Below are positions 1-5,272 of a stretch of DNA of 6,622 nt, piece by piece. The first letter of the stretch is position 1, and every line of letters starts with the position of its first letter. The notes below the pieces were generated by a model, which was given only the letters and a program-made list of their open reading frames with translations, did not search any database and was not told the DNA's origin. Location: positions 1 through 6,622 of the forward strand of contig DAHXLZ010000170.1 of NCBI GenBank assembly GCA_027365715.1. Reading direction: 5' to 3'. Source of the stretch: Methanomassiliicoccales archaeon (GTDB lineage Archaea; Thermoplasmatota; Thermoplasmata; Sysuiplasmatales; Sysuiplasmataceae). A program made the position numbers and the translations under genes.

Positions 1-2
1 AT

Positions 3-230
3 GTTCCTAAAAAATCGACGCACGAGTCTGCAGAAATGAATCGTGTTGAGAACAACAGGGAGGGCATCAGGATGGTTCTGCTGCGCTTCGTCAAGGATGC
101 ACCAGACTTTTCCACCGAATTCGGTGAATTCAGGCTGAAGAAAGGGGATGTTGCGAACATACCTGAACAGTATGCAAAAATACTCACGGGTAGAAAAGTT
201 GCATTGGAGATAGTCTCTTCCGCTGACTGA
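3..230 (+). CDS. GINS complex subunit, Gins15/51-like, C-terminal fragment (5' end outside window)
   Basis: GINS binds the MCM helicase and helps form the archaeal replicative helicase complex. The frame is open from the left edge (first full codon at base 3) to the TGA at 228-230, giving 75 visible residues, so this is the tail of a longer gene. Visible residues 1-23 are a polar, linker-like stretch. Residues 24-71 (from MVLLRFVKDAPDF through LKKGDVANIP to KVALEI) resemble the small beta-rich B domain of archaeal GINS, which usually carries a 'DIPxFVGxDGxxYGPxKKGDVVxLP' type pattern. A B domain at the C-terminus is the order seen in Gins15/51; Gins23 has it at the N-terminus. An ATG at 36 could suggest a 64-residue stand-alone protein, but the open upstream frame and linker-like sequence argue for truncation by the window. 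No promoter belongs to it here. Identification rests on one short domain, so it is moderately sure. Confidence 0.68.
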   Translation, partial: VPKKSTHESAEMNRVENNREGIRMVLLRFVKDAPDFSTEFGEFRLKKGDVANIPEQYAKILTGRKVALEIVSSAD

Positions 231-263
231 CGCCCGTGTTGCAATCCCATCCCATCTAGTAAA

Positions 264-288
264 GATTAAGTCATAGTCGACTTTAATC
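264..288. repeat. Imperfect inverted repeat upstream of gcvPA
   Basis: GATTAAGTC (264-272) and GACTTTAATC (279-288) pair over nine base pairs with one bulged T (284) around a six-base centre. It fills part of the 71-base gap between the GINS tail and gcvPA. It could be an operator for a dimeric regulator, a hairpin in the gcvPA leader, or a remnant of a 3'-end structure for the upstream gene. No oligo-T run follows, which weakens the terminator reading. The pairing is visible in the sequence; any function is inference. Confidence 0.4.
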
Positions 289-301
289 GTCTTCGATATA
301 C

Positions 302-1618
302 TTGAATGGAAACGAAGAGATGCTTCGCTTTCTAGGCGTTGAATCTGCCAACGAACTGTTTTCAGACATACCTGAAGCATTTCGGACAGATAGACTGGAC
401 ATACCTGAAGGGATGAGTGAAATGGAAGCGGCCTCATACCTGAAAGACGTGCTCGACAAGAACATCAGTCTGGCAGACTACAGATCTTATCTCGGTGCTG
501 GAGCTTACGATACGTTCATTCCAGCGCTGGTCAACCACGTCATCGGGCGTTCAGAACTCTATACCTCATATACACCTTATCAGTCTGAATTCAGCCAGGG
601 GCTTCTGCAGCTCATATTCGAATACCAGAGCATGATGAGTGAACTTACCGACATGGACGTTGTCAATGCCTCGCTGTATGACGGAGCGAGCGCAATCGGA
701 GAGGCGGCGATGATGTGCGGCAGAATAAATGGAGGGAAGAGATTCCTTATTCCAAGAGCCCTGGCTCCGTGGAAGAAGTCAGTAATCGGCAATTACATAA
801 GAGGAACTGGAATGACAGTTTTGGAATACGGCTATGACACCGCAACCGGTCAGGCCGGTATCGATGAACTGGTCAGCCTGACAAAGAGCGGTTCTTCCGG
901 CGTTTACGTGGAAATGCCTAATTTTCTGGGTCTGTATCAGCAGGACATTGCGGAGTGGAAAGATAGGCTGGGAGATGTGCCACTTGTCGCCGGTGTCAAT
1001 CCCCTCTCGCTTGCAACGGTGATTCCACCGGGCGAGTATGGCGCAGACATAGTCGTGGGTGAGGGCCAGCCTCTGGGTATCGGCCTCAACTTTGGCGGTC
1101 CCTATCTTGGTATTCTCGCCTGCAGGAAGGAACATGTGAGAAAGATGCCGGGGCGAGTGGTGGGCGCCACTTTTGATGCAGACGGGAAGAGATCGTTTTG
1201 CCTCACTCTGCAAGCAAGAGAGCAGCACATCAGAAGGTCCAAGGCAACGTCCAATGTATGCACTAACCAGACTCTCCTTTCCATTGCAGCGTCGGTATAC
1301 CTTGCCGCGATGGGTTCGGAGGGCCTGAAAAACGTTGCAAGGAGAACGGAGCACAACAGGATGCTGGCGATAGACGCATTTGCAGAAGCCGGTTTCAATG
1401 TGCCTTTCAGGGGAAGCGGATTCAACGAATTTGTTTTAATAACGGGTGAGAAACCTGAGCACATTTCGAAGGAGATGCTCAAGCATCGCATAATCAGTGG
1501 CATGCCTCTCACTAATTTTCTGCCTGAACTTGGAAACGCATCACTCTGGGCGGTAAATGAAAGGACGGAAGGTGAAGAAATACGGAAACTGGTCGAGACA
1601 GTCAGATCGGTAAGTTGA
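302..1618 (+). CDS. gcvPA: Glycine dehydrogenase (decarboxylating) subunit 1, P-protein alpha half
   Basis: This is one half of the split, PLP-dependent P-protein of the glycine cleavage system. With GcvPB it releases CO2 from glycine and passes the aminomethyl group to the lipoyl arm of H-protein, in the cytoplasm. The 438 residues match the usual size. Family motifs run in order: ELFSDIP (18-24), YTSYTPYQSEFSQG (87-100), NASLYDGAS (122-130), GLNFGGPYLG (261-270), REQHIRRSKATSNVCTNQ (306-323). The PLP lysine sits in the partner subunit, as expected. The start is uncertain. TTG at 302 is the only common start codon between the in-frame stop at 284-286 and ATG 320; ATG 320 would drop six residues of the usual N-terminus. 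Neither has a clear Shine-Dalgarno site. The stop overlaps the gcvPB start (TTGA, 1615-1618), suggesting coupled translation and equal dosage. The family assignment is very sure; the first codons are not. Confidence 0.95.
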   Translation: MNGNEEMLRFLGVESANELFSDIPEAFRTDRLDIPEGMSEMEAASYLKDVLDKNISLADYRSYLGAGAYDTFIPALVNHVIGRSELYTSYTPYQSEFSQGLLQLIFEYQSMMSELTDMDVVNASLYDGASAIGEAAMMCGRINGGKRFLIPRALAPWKKSVIGNYIRGTGMTVLEYGYDTATGQAGIDELVSLTKSGSSGVYVEMPNFLGLYQQDIAEWKDRLGDVPLVAGVNPLSLATVIPPGEYGADIVVGEGQPLGIGLNFGGPYLGILACRKEHVRKMPGRVVGATFDADGKRSFCLTLQAREQHIRRSKATSNVCTNQTLLSIAASVYLAAMGSEGLKNVARRTEHNRMLAIDAFAEAGFNVPFRGSGFNEFVLITGEKPEHISKEMLKHRIISGMPLTNFLPELGNASLWAVNERTEGEEIRKLVETVRSVS

Positions 1619-3081
1619 GTTTTTCCCAGGCGCATTGGGAAGAGCCGCTTCTCAACGATATCGACGCGCCTGCAATATTTGGTTTCGACAGGAAGATAAA
1701 GCCGTCGGACTGCGGAACAGATAAAGGACCGCTTGAAAGAAAAACACTGAACCTTCCAAACGTCTCTGAGAGATACCTGATGAAGCATTACGTTAACCTT
1801 TCACAGATGAACTATTCGGTTGATAACGGGCCGCACCTTCTTGGCTCATGCACGATGAAGTACAACCCGAAGGTTTCGGAGAACATCGCGTCTCTTGAAA
1901 AAGCTGTAAGAATACATCCGTTACAGCCGGTTGAAACTGTTCAGGGGACTCTGCGTGTTATGTACGAACTCTCCCAGGTGCTCGCTAAAATATCCGGTAT
2001 GGATGCGGTGTCGCTTCAGCCCGCCGGCGGCGCCCAGGGAGAATTCGCTGGAATGCTGATAACAAAGGCATACTTTGAAGGGAGAGGGGAGAACAGGAAA
2101 AGGATTCTGGTCCCTGATTCCGCACATGGCACCAATCCGGCGAGTGCAGCAATGGCCGGTTTCGAAGTTACGGAGCTCCCTTCCAGGGACGGCATGGTCG
2201 ATGTGGAACTGCTGAAAAAATCGGTCAACGACGATGTTGCAGCAATAATGCTTACGAACCCGAATACGCTCGGCCTCTTCGAAGAGAGGGTCGGAGAAAT
2301 CGCCGACATAGTGCACGGGAATGGTGGCCTTCTCTATTATGACGGTGCCAACATGAATGCCATTGTGGGGAAAACAAACCCGGGAGCAATGGGTTTCGAT
2401 ATAGTTCATTTCAACCTCCACAAAACATTTGCCACACCGCATGGCGGTGGTGGACCGGGAGCAGGGCCAATCGGTGTAAAGCGTTTTCTCGAAAAATTCC
2501 TGCCCGTGCCGGCGGTTGTCTTCAGGGACGGAACCTATGACCTGGATTTCGACAGACCGGAAAGCATCGGCAAACTGCATTCATTCTATGGAAATTTCGG
2601 CATTCTGCTCAGGGCATATGCATATATCCTGCTGAACGGCAGAAATGGCCTTGTTCACAACAGCGAAACAGCCGTCCTGAATTCCAATTATCTTATGAAG
2701 CTTATTTCTTCCACTTATTCTGTGCCGTACAAGAGTTTGAAGAAACACGAATTTGTCGCCAGCGCTTCAAAACTCAAATCTGAGCGTGGCATAAGCGCTC
2801 TGGATGTTTCCAAGAGACTCATAGACAGCGGTATACACCCACCAACGGTTTATTTTCCGCAGATAGTTAACGAAGCTTTGATGATCGAGCCAACTGAAAA
2901 TCTTTCAAAGGAGACGCTGGATGAGATTGCACGAAGTTTCATAGACACTGCATCTGAACCGGCTGAAGTTCTTCACTCTGCACCACATTCGACAGGTCGC
3001 AGGAGAATCGACGAAGTAAAGGCGGCTAGAGACATGGTCTTCACCTGGAAGGATCTTATGCAACAGGAGAAAAAGCAATGA
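1615..3081 (+). CDS. gcvPB: Glycine dehydrogenase (decarboxylating) subunit 2, P-protein beta half
   Basis: This is the PLP-binding half of the split P-protein and partner of GcvPA in glycine decarboxylation. It is 488 residues, normal for the family. Visible motifs: HYVNLSQMNYSVDNG (58-72), LGSCTMKYNPK (76-86), LQPAGGAQGE (134-143), DSAHGTNPASAAM (168-180), YYDGANMNAI (241-250) and HKTFATPHGGGGPG (269-282), where Lys270 is the expected Schiff-base lysine for PLP. The C-terminal PHSTGRRRIDE (457-467) also fits the family. All key positions look intact, so the enzyme should be active. The start is TTG at 1615, overlapping the gcvPA stop by four bases; the next in-frame ATG lies after residue 50 and would remove conserved sequence. 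No strong ribosome binding site is seen, so reinitiation after gcvPA is likely (inference). H- and T-protein genes are absent from the window. Confidence 0.96.
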   Translation: MSFSQAHWEEPLLNDIDAPAIFGFDRKIKPSDCGTDKGPLERKTLNLPNVSERYLMKHYVNLSQMNYSVDNGPHLLGSCTMKYNPKVSENIASLEKAVRIHPLQPVETVQGTLRVMYELSQVLAKISGMDAVSLQPAGGAQGEFAGMLITKAYFEGRGENRKRILVPDSAHGTNPASAAMAGFEVTELPSRDGMVDVELLKKSVNDDVAAIMLTNPNTLGLFEERVGEIADIVHGNGGLLYYDGANMNAIVGKTNPGAMGFDIVHFNLHKTFATPHGGGGPGAGPIGVKRFLEKFLPVPAVVFRDGTYDLDFDRPESIGKLHSFYGNFGILLRAYAYILLNGRNGLVHNSETAVLNSNYLMKLISSTYSVPYKSLKKHEFVASASKLKSERGISALDVSKRLIDSGIHPPTVYFPQIVNEALMIEPTENLSKETLDEIARSFIDTASEPAEVLHSAPHSTGRRRIDEVKAARDMVFTWKDLMQQEKKQ

Positions 3082-3113
3082 TCCTCCCTCGCCATTCACA
3101 ATCCTTCCAATCC

Positions 3114-3119
3114 GGGTGA
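3114..3119 (+). promoter_or_regulatory. Shine-Dalgarno site for tmk
   Basis: GGGTGA lies four bases before the ATG at 3124 and contains GGTGA, complementary to the CACC-containing 3' end of archaeal 16S rRNA. It supports that start and shows tmk can be initiated independently of gcvPB, which ends 42 bases upstream. Confidence 0.6.
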
Positions 3120-3123
3120 AAGG

Positions 3124-3756
3124 ATGCCGCACAAGCCCATTTTTATCGTGGTAGAAGGCATAGATGGAAGCGGCAAGACAACTGTTTCAAGGCTCGTATA
3201 CAATAAATTGAGTCGCCTGTGCAGAGTTAAATTGACTTCGGAGCCGTTCGATCGGACGATTCTGAAGCTGGCAGAAGTGAGTCAGAAGAAGTTTGCCGAT
3301 TCTCCCATCCTTGCAATAGACTGCAGTGCTCTTCTCTTCACTTATGACAGGGCACGTCACACACTTAATATCCGGCGCTGGTTATCAGAAGGCAGAAGCG
3401 TAATCTGCGACAGGTACTTCATGTCGACAATTGCCTACCAGGGAGCCCAGTACCGAATGGCCGGCTCCGATCGTTCCTCGTGGCTGCGCTCTATAAACAG
3501 GCCTTTCATTGATGCTCCTGACATGCTGATATACATGGAAAGCGATCCATCTGTTGCAATTAAAAGAATAAAGGAGAGGGGTGCCGACTCACCTTTATTC
3601 GAAAATGAGCTCTTTCTGCGCGAAACAGCTGCTGCATACGCCCGTGAGTACCGGGCCTTCCGTGGAATCAAGAGGAGGATTAAGGCAGACAGGCCGGTAG
3701 CTGAGGTGTGCGAAGAAGCGCTAGACGCGATAAAGAAGGCAATGGAGCTGATCTGA
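3124..3756 (+). CDS. tmk: Thymidylate kinase (dTMP kinase)
   Basis: It transfers phosphate from ATP to dTMP, making dTDP for dTTP synthesis in the cytoplasm. The 210 residues match the family. The P-loop is EGIDGSGKTT (11-20). The segment TSEPFD (38-43) occupies the place of the common TREP motif, with Ser39 instead of Arg. DRARH (75-79) and CDRYFMSTIAYQGA (95-108) form the DRY and thymidine-pocket region. The lid segment is RIKERGADSPLFE (148-160), followed by a long C-terminal helix. The start is supported by the Shine-Dalgarno site at 3114-3119. The gene sits between gcvPB and coaBC, with its stop overlapping the coaBC ATG (TGATG), so co-transcription is likely. The one-carbon link (glycine cleavage supplying the methyl group of dTMP) is a reasonable but inferred reason for the order. 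A related deoxynucleoside-monophosphate kinase is the only serious alternative. Confidence 0.92.
   Translation: MPHKPIFIVVEGIDGSGKTTVSRLVYNKLSRLCRVKLTSEPFDRTILKLAEVSQKKFADSPILAIDCSALLFTYDRARHTLNIRRWLSEGRSVICDRYFMSTIAYQGAQYRMAGSDRSSWLRSINRPFIDAPDMLIYMESDPSVAIKRIKERGADSPLFENELFLRETAAAYAREYRAFRGIKRRIKADRPVAEVCEEALDAIKKAMELI
3744..3752 (+). promoter_or_regulatory. Shine-Dalgarno site for coaBC inside the tmk end
   Basis: GGAGCTGAT differs at one base from the ideal GGAGGTGAT and ends three bases before the ATG at 3756; its GGAG core is eight bases away. It favours ATG 3756 over the GTG at 3708 as the coaBC start. Confidence 0.55.
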
Positions 3757-4934
3757 TGCACCCGTCCGGAAGATTGTACGGAAACAAAGACAGAAGGCTA
3801 GGTGGAAACAGAGTATTGCTTTGCATTTCAGGAAGCATTGCAGCAACCGAGACCGTTAAACTTTCCAGAGATCTCATAAGACACGGCGCCGAAGTCATAC
3901 CGCTGATGACTGAAGCGGCAGCACGAATAATAGACAGAGAGGCAATTCACTTTGCATGTGGCACCGCTCCGATCACAACACTTAGCGGGGAAGTCGAACA
4001 CATATCGCTGTTTGCGGATGACAGGCTTAATGCAGTTGTGGTCGCACCGGCAACAGCCGACGTTATAAGCAAAATATCACTCGCCATTGCAGACGATGCT
4101 GTGACGACACTCTGTCTGAATGCGCTTGGCATGAATCTGCCTGTAATTATTGCACCATCAATGAGCGCTACGATGCTCAACAACCCGTTTCTCATAGAAA
4201 ATATTGAGCGTCTCAGGAGACAGGGAGTAAACGTGCTGCCTTCGATTATTGCTGAAAATGAGGCAAAAATGCTTGACAGCACATTCATCGTCGAGGAAGC
4301 TGCCAGATGCTTCTCAAGAGGGACGCTCAGGAGACGCAATGTGCTTGTTGTCGGAGGCGCCGGCGAGGAGCCGTTAGACGACGTCAGGCTATTGACGAGC
4401 AGGAGTACCGGCAGAACTGCCGTCGAAATTGCGACCGCTGCCTATGAGCAGAAAGCCAATGTGACTATGTGGTGCGGCAGGATGGAAGTTGAATTGCCCA
4501 CATTCCTGAAAATATCAAGGTTCACGACACTCTCTGATCTCAGAACAATGATTGCAGGCAGGAAATTTGACATAGTTATTGTGCCTGCCTCTCTGCCCGA
4601 TTTCATTCCTGAAAAAAGGAGGGGAAAGATATCATCGGCGTCGGACATTGAGCTGAAGCTGAGGCGTGCACCCAAGTTTATCGAGGAGGTCAGAAGCAGA
4701 TGCAGGGTGCTGGTTGCATTCAAGGCGGAAATTGGGATTGAATCTGCGACAGCCGGAAGCGGAAAGAGGAAGCTGAAGGCGGCGCGACTGGACATGATTA
4801 TCGCCAACAGTCTTGAACATGTCAGGGAAAACACAACGAGGGCGTACATCCTGACTGCAAAGTCTGAAGAAGTGTTTGAAGGGACGAAGAGAGAGCTTGC
4901 GGAGAAAATTGTTGATATCCTCCCATCGCTCTGA
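3756..4934 (+). CDS. coaBC: Bifunctional phosphopantothenoylcysteine decarboxylase / phosphopantothenate-cysteine ligase
   Basis: CoaB joins 4'-phosphopantothenate to cysteine, and the FMN-dependent CoaC half decarboxylates the product to 4'-phosphopantetheine, two steps of coenzyme A synthesis. The 392 residues hold both domains. The start region HPSGRLYGNKDRRLGGNRV (2-20) resembles the archaeal N-terminus. CoaC (about 18-185) shows ISGSIAATE (24-32), EHISL with the expected catalytic His82, VAPATADVISK (96-106), IADD (111-114) and PSMSATM (134-140). The latter stands where bacterial enzymes have PxMNxxM, so the catalytic Asn is replaced by Ser137. The bacterial ACGDxGxGRM segment is replaced by ENEAKMLD (167-174), a form I recall from archaea. 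CoaB (about 193-392) shows VVGGAGEEPLDDVRLLTSRSTGR (split as VVGGAGEEP 198-206 and LTSRSTGR 213-220), DFIPEKRRGKIS (282-293), AFKAEIG (321-327) and DMIIAN (346-351). ATG 3756 overlaps the tmk stop. Identity is sure; the decarboxylase mechanism deserves attention. Confidence 0.94.
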   Translation: MHPSGRLYGNKDRRLGGNRVLLCISGSIAATETVKLSRDLIRHGAEVIPLMTEAAARIIDREAIHFACGTAPITTLSGEVEHISLFADDRLNAVVVAPATADVISKISLAIADDAVTTLCLNALGMNLPVIIAPSMSATMLNNPFLIENIERLRRQGVNVLPSIIAENEAKMLDSTFIVEEAARCFSRGTLRRRNVLVVGGAGEEPLDDVRLLTSRSTGRTAVEIATAAYEQKANVTMWCGRMEVELPTFLKISRFTTLSDLRTMIAGRKFDIVIVPASLPDFIPEKRRGKISSASDIELKLRRAPKFIEEVRSRCRVLVAFKAEIGIESATAGSGKRKLKAARLDMIIANSLEHVRENTTRAYILTAKSEEVFEGTKRELAEKIVDILPSL

Positions 4935-4955
4935 TTTTACTGGACCAGAACGACT

Positions 4956-5252
4956 TTATTTCGAAAGGGTGAAGAGCGTGTGGTCCGAACCAACGTCGAA
5001 CAGGCCGAGCCTCGCTCCCGCATCAATCCAGCCGTATGCGTAGTTCAGGCAGGCAAATGCATTGACAAAATCGCCCCTGGAGGCAAAATGCTTCGAATCG
5101 CTGTAGTAATTTTTCGCCATGCCAAGGTAGTCTTCGGCTGCCTTTCGCAGCAATCCTTCCTCAGGAACAGATATGACCAGTTTTGAAATAGCCCTTCCTG
5201 TGAGCTCGGTGTATTTCTGAAGCTTTTCAACAGTGATTATATCTTTTTTCAT
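4956..5252 (-). CDS. DUF357 family protein, uncharacterised archaeal
   Basis: The function is unknown. The 98-residue protein matches the archaeal DUF357 pattern as I remember it. An N-terminal TVEKLQKYTELTGRAISK (7-24) is followed by an amphipathic region, then YYSDSKHF (49-56), GDFVNAFACLNYAYGW (60-75) and DAGARLGLFDV (77-87). It appears all alpha-helical and soluble, with no signal peptide, membrane segment or metal-binding motif. ATG 5252 is supported by GAGGT at 5263-5267. The gene begins 20 bases after the HerA-like ATPase stop on the same strand, so the two are probably co-transcribed. Its stop lies 21 bases from the convergent coaBC stop. The context hints at a role beside the ATPase, for example in DNA processing, but this is guilt by association only. 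Confidence 0.85.
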   Translation of the reverse strand: MKKDIITVEKLQKYTELTGRAISKLVISVPEEGLLRKAAEDYLGMAKNYYSDSKHFASRGDFVNAFACLNYAYGWIDAGARLGLFDVGSDHTLFTLSK

Positions 5253-5262
5253 CGGCCATCAG

Positions 5263-5267
5263 ACCTC
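5263..5267 (-). promoter_or_regulatory. Shine-Dalgarno site for the DUF357 gene
   Basis: On the minus strand GAGGT stands ten bases before the ATG at 5252, in the short gap after the HerA-like stop. Two other ATGs nearby (first bases 5259 and 5269) are out of frame with the protein, so this site helps fix the start at 5252. Confidence 0.5.
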
Positions 5268-5272
5268 ATCGC

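Noticed and set aside
117..131. Direct repeat of GAATTC
   Set aside because: It encodes the E-F-G-E-F stretch of the GINS B domain; two six-base copies in coding sequence carry no further signal.
295..300. GATATA as a TATA box for gcvPA
   Set aside because: The usual distance of about 25-30 bases would place transcription start beyond both candidate start codons.
231..301. Glycine riboswitch upstream of gcvPA
   Set aside because: The 71-base gap is too short for the known tandem aptamer, and I see no matching conserved core; only a single imperfect dyad is present.
779..2580. Long minus-strand open frames opposite gcvPA and gcvPB (for example 779-1354, 1102-1788, 1921-2580)
   Set aside because: They lie antisense to two strongly conserved enzymes, resemble no family I know, and are rich in Ser, Cys, Arg and His as expected of shadow frames.
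3708..3755. Upstream GTG extension of coaBC inside tmk
   Set aside because: The added residues are basic and unlike the family, while ATG 3756 is preceded by a near-ideal Shine-Dalgarno site and begins with the archaeal-type HPS segment.
4940..4948. CTGGACCAG dyad between the convergent coaBC and DUF357 genes as a shared terminator
   Set aside because: Arms of four bases around a single base cannot fold as a hairpin, and no oligo-T run of five or more lies next to it on either strand.
5244..5249. Run of six T on the plus strand as a terminator for the coaBC operon
   Set aside because: It is the complement of the lysine codons at the DUF357 start, about 310 bases past the coaBC stop, so coding explains it.
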